A DNA stretch of 64,000 nucleotides, from NCBI GenBank assembly GCA_963970005.1, contig CAXAMN010021984.1:747755-811754 (forward strand), in the 5' to 3' direction. Under the pieces are notes generated by a model. The model was given only the letters and a program-made list of their open reading frames with translations, did not search any database and was not told the origin of the DNA. The number at the start of each line of letters is the position of its first letter. Within the stretch, counting starts at the first letter, position 1. The position numbers and the translations under genes were made by a program. This DNA is from Durusdinium trenchii. Taxonomy: Eukaryota > Sar > Dinophyceae > Suessiales > Symbiodiniaceae. This document shows, in pieces, positions 11,480 to 24,260 of this stretch.

Positions 11480-13830
11480 TCCTTACTCATGGCACAAATC
11501 ATGTCAAATGCGCAACAGTCTCAGCTAAACCTCCAGTTGGCCGAGCTAGCCCGCCGGTTTGGCCAACTCTCCGCCAAGTTTCAGCCGGTTTGACCAGCCA
11601 GTTTCTAGATTCTAGCTGTAACCATTTTCAGCCACTTCCAAAACTCCATGAAGGTTGGAGGTGTAGGATTTCTTCCGTCAACAGTGACTCTGGTACCCAC
11701 AAGTGCACCACATCTCGCCTTCAAACTTGATTCATGGATTTGGGTCCACTCTCTGCTGACACTGGCATGAGCATGAGCGGGTATTGGCCCAAAAGGCTCC
11801 ACATCCGAAAATCGCAGCATGAACATGCCTGCTGTGATCTTCGAGCTCTTAGCAGCATGATACCCAAAGACCTCTTCAACGCACAAATACTATATGCAGA
11901 AATCCAATCCGCCCGCGCCTACATCCACCGATCATTGGTAATGGCATGGTGCCAAATGCGATACAGCTGGACTGCCTCGTTCAAAGTGGCGATACAGCTG
12001 GATCCACCCATCTGAAGACTGGATGAAGGCGACTTCCTCTCCTCATCTCTATCCCGCCAATGGAAACTCTGGCACGGAACCTGCCCAACTGGGCTTGGCA
12101 ACAAAGAATTCCAACATATTCCAACACTCCTATGCCTATATCGGGAGAATATCGGTGTCTGCATGCCCGCTTTTGCATGGTCTTGTCATTACTTGTCATG
12201 AATTCATCATGTAGACACATTTAATCAGTTTTCATAATGGAACCCTGACTCTATAAGCTTGACTGTTTAAGACTACTGGTTGTTGCCAAGAACATCCAAA
12301 AAACTAGTTCAAGCTACCAACAGCAATTCGACACATGCCCCCAGATCGACCATTCTTAAGAGCAGATTCTATCATCGCTTGGAGTGTACTTGAAAGGCAA
12401 TTGTCCAGGATTGAATTATCATGAAAAACAATGAAAAACAATGTGTATATATATATAATATATATATTATATAATCACACAAAAAAAAAAAGACATGTGA
12501 CTCAATAAATGGAATCCTCAGCCCACGACGTGAGTAGGTCTTGCTTGGAATCACTTCCATCTTGCAGTTGCTGTTCTCGATGCAACCCAACACGGCGACA
12601 CCCTTTTCACTGGCTCCCTCAAGGCCATTGCACTGGCTCGTTCGCAGGGCCAAGGTTCGGTATTGGGACCTCTTTGAAACAACGCATACTCTATGGGAAG
12701 GAACGAGATGACTTACCAGTCCACTCAATATGAAGACCTTCCGTAGAAGGAACCTATATTCTGAGAATTTTGATTAAAAAACACATGACTCAGAACTCTC
12801 AACTTCCAGAACTCATAGACCCCCCTCCTTGAAACGCCAGTCATGGGCTAGGTGCTTGCAGCAGCTGTCAGGATTTTGCGCACAGGCACCAGCTGCAGCT
12901 GAGCAACGCTTACGCCGCAGGCGAGTGCGGCGCTCGATTCACCAGGATTCGGTGGAGTGGGTCCAACGAGCAAAATACATGACCTTCTATGATTCTCCAA
13001 TTATCACTTCTATGATATATGATGTCTGTGATTTTACTTAAACAATACAGCAATCATAAGAAATTACTTCTATGATTCTATGATAATATACTGTAATATA
13101 TAAATGCGATTCTATGAGACCTTCTGAAGGTCAACACTGGGCCATCTAAAGGTGTTCATTCCCCCTGGTCCTTTTGGATCCTCATGTCCTTTCGTCCAAA
13201 ACCTTCGAACTGTCGAAACGGAGACCATCGAGATCAGGGTGCGGGTTGCTTCAAACCGGGACAACTGGGACATACTGGGACAAACCACTAAGGCCAGTAC
13301 AATATTGCGGGCCGCTGGAGGGGCAAATGAGTGGCAACCTGGCAGGACATGACTAGCCGAACTTTCAAAGAACCGCAGGCAACAAACGCAGGAGATTATC
13401 GGATTGGCCAGAGAAAGACCCCTTAAAATCACTCCATGGATTCACTCACCCCAGCCATGACAGTTGCACCGTCAAGAGATGGTCGGCAATGTCGATACCA
13501 ATGAATCAATGATCAACAGTTTGTTGTTTTGATCTGTTGCCGTCAGTATGACTAAACATGACCAAAAAATGACAACACTAAAAGTGTCTGACTAGCGATA
13601 CAAGCCCAATAAGTTGCCGAAAGCAGTGTTCAATGGTTAGACTTAGACAGATGGATCAGGATTCAACACTTGTACTGTACAGTGACCTGGTTCTTGTCAG
13701 TAAGCACTTAGCTCCTGCAGGTTATATACTGACTTCGACCCATGGGCCAGTGCTATCGGCTCATCAAGCTTCAGCTCTAGACCTCTTCCGCGACTTCTCC
13801 TCTTTGGAGTTTGGCTTCCGCCGGTATACA
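11480..13830. other. No gene supported
   Basis: Mostly unremarkable sequence. A TA-rich tract lies at 12,447-12,475 and several short A runs follow it. A plus-strand Arg/Gln-rich frame near 12,830-13,000 (AEQRLRRRRVRRSIHQDS) is open, but no splice context or family supports it. Confidence 0.35.
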
Positions 13831-13837
13831 CCATCAA

Positions 13838-13948
13838 TAACAACAGCAACAACAACAACAACTACAACTACTGCTGCTACTGCTGCCACTACTCCTACTC
13901 CTACTCCTACTCCTACTCCTACTCCTACTACTACTCCTACTCCTACTC

Positions 13949-13982
<34 letters not shown>

Positions 13983-13998
13983 AACTGCACCAACAACA
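13838..13998 (+). repeat. CAA/CTA/CTC trinucleotide and CTACTC hexanucleotide tract
   Basis: About 160 bp of triplet repeats: (aac)n, then (tac/tgc)n, then actcct hexamers, then (tac)n. Because the period is a multiple of three, a plus-strand frame (13,633-14,121) stays open through it as a Thr/Pro-rich tract. That frame has no other protein-like character, so it is listed only as a repeat. Confidence 0.9.
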
Positions 13999-13999
13999 A

Positions 14000-15360
14000 C
14001 ACCACTGACTCATATGGACAGACTTGTTTCATCATTTTCCCGTTCTTCTGAGGCGGGACACGGTGTCTGTTGGCAGAAAGCGTTCATGTTCAGGTTGAGC
14101 TCGGCCCGAGGACGGCCATAGAACAGCTGAAGGACCTCAGTGTTGGGAAGAATGCATAATCTGTATTGATGATTATTGATGCTACTGACTCACGCTTGCT
14201 TTTCACAGATTTCTATACTCTCTTCATCTCTCTTCCCACACGACCCCAAGATCTGAGATTTGGATCGCAACAAGCAAGAACCGCTCAAAGATGCGGACCC
14301 CACCCGTCACCTGCGCTTCGGACCCAACATCGCAAGACCCAGCGCGTCGCCATGGCGCCCGGTCGAGGACGAGTAGGTGAGTGGACGCCCGAGTCGCTGG
14401 GTGGGATTCATGTTCTGAAACTACATCTCATATATGTCTGTAATTGTGTCTATAAGTCTAGTAAGTATAGTCAACAAAAATAAAAAAAACACTTTTAAAG
14501 GGAACACAAATTGCGTGGACATACAAAGGACAGCAAAGGACAGTGCAACAATAATTATAATTGGTATGATGTTGGCTTCAATCTAGGTGTTGACCCGGTG
14601 TGTGACATTAGATCAGAATGCACTCTAGAAGTTATCATGGATCATCGTCATCTTTGTTTGCCGCCCTTGGGAAAGCTTCGCAGTCAGTCAGGAAATCAGG
14701 GTCATCAGGGCTCGTTTTCACACCTTCAGCTGCCGATCACCCTCAGAGTGCTGAAAAAAAAGGTCCAGTCGTGATCGAAATCCTTGATCAAAAGACTGAT
14801 GCTTCCTTGATCCACCCAATGGATTGGTCGCGCTCAGTGGGTGCTCTGTCTTCAGGTGGGACGATATGGCCGTCTCCAAATCAACAGTCCACACGCATGG
14901 GAGCCATCAGTTGACCCTTATGGAACCACGGTCCTTGTTTCAGAGGCCATCTTGGTGTGTCATGGTCTTGCACTGGCACATGTGGGGGGCCGTGGGTACC
15001 GCTGGAAAAAAATGACCCAAGTGAACGGTACCTAGTAGCCTCGGATGGTGAACGTACTTCATCCAACTTAATATACTGGTTATCTTGACTTCAGGTGCTG
15101 TCCATGGCTCCTGATGCTGCAGATCCCTGGAACAGAAGGGGTGTGTCTTTTTTTAATCGTTAATTCCATCTGTTGATATTGAGTGGGGTGTGCACAATCC
15201 CTCCAAAAAAGGCTGGGCAGGTGAATTACACCACCGTAGACCCCAAACAGTTTGTGTTTTTCAAAATCGAACAGAGCTGGGAGATAAATGTAAAGGATTG
15301 CAAGGCAGAGACGGACACAGCAGTACAGAGCGGGGGGACACATCTTAAGAAAGAAGTGAG
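14000..15360. other. No gene supported
   Basis: Short open frames only. A plus-strand MAPGRGRVGEW start near 14,352 is followed by no recognisable sequence. Confidence 0.35.
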
Positions 15361-15363
15361 AAG

Positions 15364-15386
15364 CCCTAACAGTAAACCTTTTGGGG
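15364..15386 (+). repeat. Array cap with hairpin (copy)
   Basis: The stretch ccctaacagtaaaccttttg followed by ggg matches the cap consensus seen at 16,653 and 18,208, with a change in the second arm. It lies upstream of array 2, so caps can flank arrays on both sides. Confidence 0.7.
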
Positions 15387-15769
15387 AATTATTCTTCAAG
15401 CGCGAACATGATGCTGGTCATGCTGCTCAGTCAGCGGGGAGCTGACCACGTGAGGACAAGAAACAAAAGCATGAGGAGCGAAGGATGTGACATGAAATTG
15501 ATTTTTGGTGCCTGACATATGCCCTCCGCCCCAACTGAATAGAGAGATCGCTGCCACGCCGCCGAAATCCAATCCGGTCATTCATCCAACGGTTGCCCGA
15601 GAAGGAAAACAAAGCTGAGAGAGTTACACAGTGTGGCAGGAATGCAATCCCGGAGACAGTCACGCACCCCTTGCAAAGGAGCAAGAACCTTTCACAGGCG
15701 AACCTGTTCCAGCGGACAGGGCAGAAAACAGCAGTGCAGGCACCAAACCTGAAAGACAAAAAGAAAGAA

Positions 15770-16240
15770 ATCACATGGGAGACAAATGAATAGAAATGCT
15801 ACATGGCCAGCGGAAAAGGGCGGCAGCACCAGTGACAGACCCGGGAAACAAATTAATAGAAATGCTGCATGCCCAGCGGAAAAGGGCGGATACCAACAGT
15901 GACAGACCTGGGAGACTAATGAATAGAAATGCTGCGTGGCCGACGAAAAGGGCGGACACCAGCAGTGACAGACCTGGGAGACGAAACACTGGCAGTGACA
16001 GACCTGGGAGACAAATGAATAGAAATGCTACATGGCCAACGGAAAAGGGCGGACACCAACAGTGACAGACCTGGTAGACAAATGAAAAGAAACAGCGGAA
16101 AAGGGCGCACACCACCAGTGACAAGCCTGGGGGACAAATGAATAGAAATGCTGCATGGCCAGCGGAAAAGGGCGGAAATTAGCAGTGACAAAGACAAATG
16201 AATAGAAATGCTACATGGCACCAGCAGTGACGGACCTGGG
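15770..16240 (+). repeat. Minisatellite array 2a (unit about 67 bp)
   Basis: About seven units with the words gggagacaaatgaatagaaa, tgctacatggccagcggaaa, agggcggacaccagcagtga and cagacct. Units are well conserved, with point changes and a few truncated copies. It grades into array 2b, which shares gggagacaaatgaa but has a different filler. Confidence 0.9.
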
Positions 16241-18207
16241 AGACAAATGAAGCATTTCTGGGAGATAAATGAAAAGAACCGGGAGACGGGAGACAAATGA
16301 AAGCAAGTGGGAGACAAGCCAGCCGGGAACCCGACCACCAGCACCCAGCCTGGGAGACAAATGAAAAGAAGTGGGTGACAAATGAAAGGAAGTGGGAGAC
16401 AAGCCGGCCCGGAACCCGACCACAAGCACCCAGCCTGGGAGACAATGAAAAGAAGTGGGAGACAAATGAAAGGAAGTGGCCTGGGAGACAAATGAAAAGA
16501 ATTGGGAGGCAAATGAAAGGAAGTGGGAGACAAGCCAGCCGGGAACCCCGACTGAAAAGAACTGGGAGACAAAGGAAATGGGAGACAAGCCGGGCTGGGA
16601 ACCCGACCAGACCATCCAGCACCAAGGCGACCATTCTTTAAAGCATTGAGAACCCCTAACAGTAAACTGTTTGGGGAATGAAAAGAAGTGGGAGACAAAT
16701 GAAAAGAACTGGGAGACAAATGAAAGAAGTGGGAGACAAATGAAAGCACGTGGGAGACAAGCCAGCCGCAAACCCGACCACAAGCACCCAGGGAGACAAA
16801 TGAAAAGAAGTGGGGGACATATGAAAGGAAGTGGGAGACAAGCCAGCCGGAAACCCGACCACAAGCACCCAGCCTGGGAGACAAATGATAAGAAGTGGGA
16901 GACAAATGAAAAGAAGTGGGAGACAAATGAAAGGAAGTGGGAAACAAATGAAAAGAAGTGGGAGACATATGAAAGGAAGTGGGAGACAAGCCGGCCGGGA
17001 ACCCGACCACAAGCACCGAGCCTGGGAGACAAATGAAAGGAAAGGAGACAAGTGAAAAGAAGTAGGAGACAAATGAAAGGAAGTGCGAGACAAGCCAGCC
17101 GGGAACCCGACCACAAGCACCCAGGCTGGGAGACCAAAAATGAAAAGAACTGGGAGACAAATGAAAAGAACTGGGAGACAAATGAAAGAAGTGGGAGACA
17201 AATGAAAACACCAAGCCAGCCGCAAACCCGACCACAAGACCCAGCCGGACAAATGAAAAGAAGTGGGAGACAAATGACAGGAAGTGGGAGACAAGCCAGC
17301 ACCACAAGCACCCACCCTGGCAGACAAATGAAAAGAAGTGGGAGACAAATGACAGGAAGTGGGAGACAAGCCAGCCGGAAACCCGACCACAAGCACCCAG
17401 CCTGGGAGACAAATTAAAAGAACGACAAGACCGGGAACCCGACCACAAGCACCCAGCCTGGGAGACAAATGAAAACAAATGAAAAGAAGTGGGAGACATA
17501 TGAAAGGAAGTGGGAGACAAGCCAGCCGGGAACCCGACCACAAGCACCCAGCCTGGGAGACACATGAAAAGAACTGGGAGACAAATGAAAAGAAGTGGGA
17601 GACAAATGAAAGGAAGTGGGAGACAAGCCAGCCGGACAAGCACCCAGCCTGGGAGACAAATGAAAAGAAGTGGGAAACAAATTAAAGGAAGTGGGAGACA
17701 AGCCAGCCACGAACCCGACCACAAGCACCCAGCCTGGGACAAGCACCCAGCCTGGGAGACAAATGAAAAGAACTGGGAGACAAATGAAAAGAAGTGGGAG
17801 ACAAAATGAAAAGAAGTGGGAGACAAATGAAAGGAAGTGGGAGACAAGCCAGCTGGGAACCCGACCATAAGCACCCACCCTGGGAGACAAATGAAAAGAA
17901 CTGGAAGACAAATGAAAAGAAGTGGGAGACAAATGAAAGGAAGTGGGAGACAAGCCAGCCGGGAACCCGACCACAAGCACCCAGCCTGGGAGACAAATGA
18001 AAAGAACTGGGAGACAAATGAAAAGAAGTGGGAGACAAATGAAAGGAAGTGGGAGACAAGCCAGCCGCGAACCCGACCACAAGCACCGAGCTTGGGAGAC
18101 AAATGAAAAGAACTGGGAGACAAATAAAAGGAAGTGGGAGACAAGCCGGCCGGGAACCCGACCAGACCATCCAGCACCAAGGCGACCATTCTTTAAAGCA
18201 TTGAGAA
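16241..18207 (+). repeat. Minisatellite array 2b (21-bp subunits in units of about 85-110 bp)
   Basis: Built from a 21-bp subunit close to gggagacaaatgaaaagaag plus t, repeated two to four times and then closed by gggagacaagccagccggga followed by acccgaccacaagcacccag. The array is interrupted at 16,619-16,678 by the cap sequence and then resumes. Because the subunit is 21 bp, one minus-strand frame stays open for 757 codons (15,916-18,189) as an LSPTSFHLS/WLVSHFLS repeat. I treat this as a by-product of the period. Confidence 0.93.
16653..16676 (+). repeat. Array cap hairpin, copy 3
   Basis: The 24-nt string runs from four C, through T, AACAGT, AA, ACTGTT, T, to four G. The arms pair as CCCC/GGGG and AACAGT/ACTGTT around an AA loop with one T-T mismatch. 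It sits in a block of about 59 bp (from accaaggcgaccattcttta) that is identical at 18,178-18,236. Confidence 0.9.
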
Positions 18208-18231
18208 CCCCTAACAGTAAACTGTTTGGGG
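18208..18231 (+). repeat. Array cap hairpin, copy 4
   Basis: Same palindrome as at 16,653-16,676 and in the same sequence context. It ends array 2b. Confidence 0.9.
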
Positions 18232-18239
18232 AATAATCC

Positions 18240-20300
18240 ACTTTTCCTGGGTAGGCACAAACATGATGTCTTTTTTACATTCGGCGGGACTACAAGGGCT
18301 CCAACATCATCACACGACAACATATATTACACAACGAAGACAGTGCAACACGCGTATCTCTTTTTTGTCATGGCGCTGTTGGTTGACGTTGCCACTTTTC
18401 TTGACACTGGGTATGTTGAAGAATAGCTTCAATTTGGTTCAATGATGCTTGATTCTGGAATCCTTGACTCAAATGCAGGGACTCAGAACCAGTGTCGGAA
18501 ATCAGTTATGTAGGTTAAGATTCATGGATATTAACTTGCTCTGTCACCAGAGGTCTTTGATGGTCTTTGGCAGTTGCTCCACACTCATACGTGTGTCATG
18601 ATGTTGCCAAATGCTCAAAGGTGGTAAAGGGATATTTTGGTGGTAAAATGAAGCTCTTGTGAAGTTCTTATGGATCTTCAAGGTGGTGAATGCAATCTTT
18701 GTTCATACCAGGCTCCTAGGTCCTAGCCACTGATGGACTTGTCAAACTAACTGATGGCTCTTCTATGCGGAGGCCTGCTGAGCACCTGCAAAACACTATA
18801 CACTGGTCTAGTGCTGTCTACAATTTTTTTGTTCGGTCTTGCATGCTCATCAGCCTTTCTCTGCTTCACTACTGGGAAGATGATGGTTCTTTCGCCTGGC
18901 AGAAGGCTGCCGCCTCTTTCCCTCCTGCCCCCTTGGGAACATGGGGCAACCTTCTCTTTTGAACCGGAGCATGGGGCGAGCCACATTGCCCCAACCTCAA
19001 AACGTGACCCGCGACCCTACGGTGGATCACCTCAAATGCATGAACGAGGATGCAACTACAAGGCAACTCTTGAATCAAATGTTTTGCAGGACATCCCAGT
19101 CTATTTTTGGACGGTCTGTCGGTTCCCAGCTGCTGAACCCGTTCAAGCAACTCTTCAGAAGTAGAATTCCGCGACAACAGACCTGTCCCACGTCACCTTA
19201 ATCTATAATGTATTAAAGTTACTTAAAATTGTCGAAAATTACTCGTATGTCAAAAGGTATTTACCTTTAATTCCGTGAAAAAGAACTTGCTGGACATGAC
19301 GCGCAACATACATACACACAACATACATCATCGTATCATATTATGTATACCCTCCTTGGAACTACAAGTAACATGGAGGAAAGCCACCTGCTTGGTGCTC
19401 GGATGTGCTCGGAAAATGGTCTTAAAAGGTTGACTTTCCACTTCCATGTTAGTTCCAGGGAGTGTAAATGGCTTCGAAGCAGAGTATACCTTTGTTCAAT
19501 CCCGGGTCCAAGCACCTTCATTCTCCTCTGTCCTCCCTTCCTCAGCAGGCCTTCAAGGCCCTGCGGTTATTGCGCCCATGCTCTCTCGCAATCAGGGCGG
19601 TACATGACATTGGTTACCTCAGCTGTAGAAAACTTGACTTCTCAGCAGCTGGTGGGGAAGATCCACCAACAATATTAATATCTCCACATTGCTGCCCAAG
19701 AACCTGAATTACTTGCATCTTACATCGGCAGCATCTTGTTCACTCTTCACACTACTTCGCAGTGGTTGTTTTCAAAACGACATGTTCACTTCAAACAGCC
19801 CATTGAAATTCAAACGTCACGCGTCCTGAACCCGCGTTCGTCCCAGTCGTCAAACACGACGTTTTCTCGGTTGCCTCAATCCAGGACCCCCCAAACACAT
19901 GTCTTTGATTCGGATACCCCCTATATACGTCACGGCTAGGGATGTCTGTCTTATCCTGACTTGGGGGCCACTGGAACCACCCAGCAGATTCTGCTTTGAC
20001 AGCCATCTCCGTGACACCCCGGGCCCCCCGGACTTTGGGCTTGCAATTCTTGAAGATTATCCGGGAGAGTTCCTTGGGCGGCGACAAGAACTGCAGTATG
20101 AGATCCGAAGTGAGGGATTGCAGTCTGATCTTGTAAGTGGTACACTCCTGTGCTCTCAACACGTGTGAATAAATCTGTCCACCAAAAGCTTCAGCTCTCT
20201 TCTTAATGCAAAGCTTTCTCAATTTGCCAAAGCAACACTGTTTTGTACAACACTTGTGACAGCCTGTGACAGCTGCAGTTCTTCCGCGTGTTTGATGCTG
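18240..20300. other. No gene supported
   Basis: Unique-looking sequence with short open frames in all directions. A minus-strand frame over 20,000-20,160 (ELSRIIFKNCKPKVRGARG) could be an exon, but no splice logic or family supports it. Confidence 0.35.
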
Positions 20301-20665
20301 CAGTCCCTGTGTTACAAGATGCTACAAGTCTTCCAACCCAAAAAGGCCTCTGCCACCGCATCTGCCATGCTTCGGGTTTCTCATGGTTTCTCCGGATCCC
20401 AATGGTTGGAGGATCACTCCCCAATCGCATCACCCTGATCAAGCAACCGGAGGCTTCTGCCAACCCCAAAGCTGGTACGAACACGATACAAAAGGCATCT
20501 TCTCAGACACGCCCAGTGAATTTAAAGCATATATTGAAAATCATACAATACTACAAGCAGAAACATGAAATGCCACCAAAGTAGACATAAAGAAGGAACA
20601 TCACTTAGAAGTAGCGCTCATTCGAATCGTGGCTTCCCTCACCTTCGCCGCGTTTTGCTCCGTGC

Positions 20666-23200
20666 CCCCCCGGCCGTCTCCACGTCGCCCACGAAATCCA
20701 CGAGGCCGATCCTTTGAGCCTCCGTCGTCGGTCGGTCGGGTCCGCCAGTTCGGCTTCAGAATTGGTCTCAGAGCAATAGAGTTCCCATGGGCACGGTGCT
20801 CTTGTTCCACATCGAGAGTTGAAGTCATGGGGGTGTAGGAAGTCACTCGACACTTGCGAAAAGCAATATAGGGGAAATGAGGGGAATCTCCGGACTCTGT
20901 TGAGAGGAAACCGTTTGGCCGTTCGACCAATCAAAGAACGCTTCTACCAACCGGGAGGCTGGAGCGAATAGAAAAGTGCTCGACTTCTTCATGCAAGCTG
21001 CGAGTAAACCTGAAAAAAGGGTCTGCAAAAACAGTAAGTTCACGTCGTTGGTCGTCCATGTTACTCATGTTCCGGGACCCTCTGGGGATGTCGAAGTTCC
21101 ATGACAGCCGTGTCTTTCCTCTGTGCCGTCCTTTGGCATGACGGTCCCGGCCCCAACCACCGCCCCGGCCTCGCGAGCGTCAATGGCCTTGCCATCAGTG
21201 ATTAACCTCCTGAGACGAGCGCTCCGGGCACTCAGCCAGAGTTCCACCTTTAACAAATCCAAAATAACAAATAAATTTGTTAACAAGTAACAAGTACAAC
21301 ATATGAGCGATGGAACTTTTTTCCGTTAAACTATCACATGGACCTTCCTTACCTCGTTCTCCAATCCCGCATCGTTTCTGGTGTGTGATCTCGTTCTCCA
21401 TTCCTGTATCTCGTTTTGGTGTGGATACCCATCTCGTTCTCGAGAGGTGTTCCTACCTCGTTTCACAAGCTAAACATGTCACATGTCATTAACCAAACCA
21501 TTTCAAACAAATGGCGCATTTGATGCCCATCTCGTTCTCGGGGTGTTCCTACCTCGTTTCGCCAACTAAATCTGACATTGGGCTTTAGAAAAGGCCCTAG
21601 ACTAATCTTCACTACCGCAAATAAAAGCCGTTGCTCATATATAATACAACATAATACAACATGTTCCTTAACTTTTTCTTTCATTTACGACAATCGACGG
21701 TCGCACCATGTCTCCTAGTCTGACAGTCGACTGTTGTCGACTCCTCCTCGAAACAACACTCAGAGTCGACACCCTGGACATCTCCTAATGTTGTCGTCGC
21801 TGATCCGCTTGCGCATGGCGACGGTCACGCACTGGCAACGTTGTGGGTTGTGGGCCATTGTTTCTTCATTTGATCATGATCCTCTGATGATTTCTGCTCA
21901 ATTTGGGACTCCCAGGTGGCTCCACAGATCTTCGTCAATTGCACCGTTTGCCTTGGAATGCCATTGCCAAAAAGAACCTGGCTGGAACCTCAACACATCT
22001 CAACACCCAAATACCAACCTCTTGCAAACATGCCAGTCGCTGGCCGCTGGCAGACCACCTACACGAACTTCGGGAAATCCAAAGGTGGTGTCAGGCTCCG
22101 CGAGAGAGACCTCAGGCTCCGGATGAGACATCGATGTCGCGCAGGTTCAGGTTCGGTTGGGGATCTTGGGGACAAAGTTCCGTATGCAACCAGGACTCAC
22201 AAGGGGTGGTTAAGAGACACCCCTTAACCTCTAAGCGGCTATCAATAGACACTTCTTAGGGTTGCTTGTTAGGGGGTCATGGTATAGAGAGACTGATGAA
22301 ATCATCTAGATCCTAAGGCCCATGTCAGAAAGTGGCCACAATCATTTCCTCGTGGCCAATGCTTGACGCACGGTCTCAGAAAAGGGGGGGCAATCGATTG
22401 GCTTTGGCATAGGCAGCAGTTGCCTCTGAGGCACGTCCGATAGAGCTGCGAAGGCCATTGGCAAACTTCTCACCTTGGGAAAGTGTGAAATTTCTGGGAC
22501 AAGCTTTGTCGAGAAGACATGTGAAAGGATTGTATGATTACAAATGCTCGGCATATTGCTCGGCAAAGGATGTTCTGAAACAAAAACAGTCTGCTGAGGT
22601 TGGTATCGGTATAGAGGTTGGTTTTAGAGGTCCCCAGGAAACCCAAATGGTGTCCAAGACATTTTGGATCGGGCTTTGTGGAGCATTCCTGTTTTCGCTG
22701 GACGTCTTCCACACTGAGTGCTTTTCGCTGTTTTCGCTCGCTTGTCGTCCGCTGGTACTGAGTGTCTCAACATCCCCTCGAGCGACATTGATGATGTAAG
22801 TCGGTCGCGTGTCCACCACCTGACTCAGCAAAGTCGAGGGTCCATGAAGCGAAAATAGGAGCAAGGACGCTACTAGGGGCTCCTGGCATCGCTACTAGGA
22901 GCAAGATCGCTACTAGGAGCTCCTGGCTGTATACTAGTTACTATAGGAGCAAGGTTGCTGCTATTTGTTATTTTGTGATGCTCAACATTTGCAGTCTACG
23001 AGTCTACAAGGAAGGCTTACTGCACCCGGAAAGCGCGTCACACTGGAAACTACACCAACTGCCTTCTGTCACAAGTTATCAACCAATTTCGCTGAACACC
23101 TTCCGCACCAGGGAAGCCCAGGAATACCCCCACTCTCGAGGATTACCCTTATCGCGGCCCGGGTCACCGACGACTTGGCCTCGCAAAGTTCTGCGTAGAT
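20666..23200 (-). CDS. Crotonase-fold protein, enoyl-CoA hydratase/isomerase family (split, partial)
   Basis: Six minus-strand exons give one family. 23147-23200 reads IYAELCEAKSSVTRAAIR. 22396-22473 reads VRSLPMAFAALSDVPQRQLL and ends MPKPI. 22045-22110 reads VSLAEPDTTFGFPEVRVGG and ends LPA. 21785-21831 reads CVTVAMRKRISDDNI. 21170-21206 reads LITDGKAIDARE. 20666-20719 reads AQRIGLVDFVGDVETAGG. The last four join in phase. FGFPEVRVGGLPA is the typical FG-PE-G-P element, and LITDGKAIDARE + AQRIGLVD is the late helix-strand element of crotonases, which act on acyl-CoA thioesters. The exon with the oxyanion-hole glycines should lie between 22,110 and 22,396 but was not pinned down, and neither the start nor the 3' end is fixed. 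Donors are GT, GA, GC, GA, GC and GC. Exact substrate unknown. Confidence 0.75.
22868..22955 (+). repeat. Dispersed repeat family, copy 3 (in a crotonase intron)
   Basis: Reads gctactaggggctcctggca, tcgctactaggagcaagatc and gctactaggagctcctggct, then ctataggagcaagg. It lies inside the crotonase gene between the exons at 23147 and 22473, in inverse orientation to the 8.95-kb copy. Confidence 0.75.
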
Positions 23201-23209
23201 CTCTTGCGT

Positions 23210-24250
23210 AAACATGTAGATGTCCTACAGGGAGGCGACATCGCGCCCAAACGAAGAGGAGTGTCAGCTGCACTTCCAGTGGTGGAGTTTCTGCTCGTCA
23301 GCAATCGCATATTCAGAACTTGGGAAATGTATTGTAGACAACTGTTGATTCATAAAACCCAAATGAAGAGGTCCTACAATCCAAATGGGCGGGGTCTTAT
23401 TTCTGAACAGCAAGAGTCTACATGAGTGACACACACCTGTAAAAAATGCTTGACTGTGGTTTTTGGACCATTCGATTATGTGTTGAGATGTTTTGAGACC
23501 CACACCCTTCTCTCATGCATCCATTGTTTCGCTGATGTCAGTCACATGTTTTTGTGCAAGTGCTGTGGCGTTAAGAAACAAAACAACCACAAGAACAATT
23601 CAAAAGGAAGAACTCGCATTCAGAGAGATGCAAGGAAGGACATTTCAAAATTGAGAGACGTGAACATGCGTGAAAGCAACCTGAGATGCGAAAACACTGA
23701 GTAGCTTCAAAGGAACTGTATCGCTGCAACTAACAGGCTGTGGGACCTGGTAAACCATCCAAACCGTCCCAGGACGACAACGAGAGACCATGGTACAAGG
23801 CACATCCAACGGGACTCGGGTCCTTGTCCCAGGTCGTTTGACCCAGAAACCGGAAGATGACCATGCCAGATGTGACCTGCGCGTCGCCGTGTCGCCGGAT
23901 GCCAGATGCGACGCCGACCGCGTGCACGTGAAGGGGCTCGCAGATTCGCAAAGCTCAGGTGCTCAATAGCATCTGTGCATCTTACATGGAATCAGGGTTT
24001 TGTCTGGTTGTGGCTCAATGTTCCACCAAGAACCCGGTGAACCGGTGGCTTTTCCTTTACCCAATATCCTGCTAATTGATTCATAATTCATGAACATCAT
24101 TTGAAAAATCAAGAACATGACGGGATTCTGTTCCGGCCCATTTCACTGGCGTGGGCCGTGTCGACACGAGTGACAAGAGCTACAGTACTGGCCGTGTCGG
24201 AAAAAAAACAATGAACGACACGGATCCGGACGATCTCCGCTCCCCAGTTT
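23210..24250. other. No gene supported
   Basis: Possible 5' part of the crotonase gene on the minus strand, but no further exon was recognised. Short open frames only. Confidence 0.35.
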
Positions 24251-24260
24251 AAAAGAATAC

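Noticed and set aside
13633-14121. Thr/Pro-rich secreted protein
   Set aside because: The open frame is carried by a trinucleotide repeat and has no signal peptide or domain on either side.
15916-18189. 757-codon minus-strand open frame as a real protein
   Set aside because: It is explained by a minisatellite with a 21-bp period. The peptide is only the translated repeat, and the plus strand is equally open in pieces.
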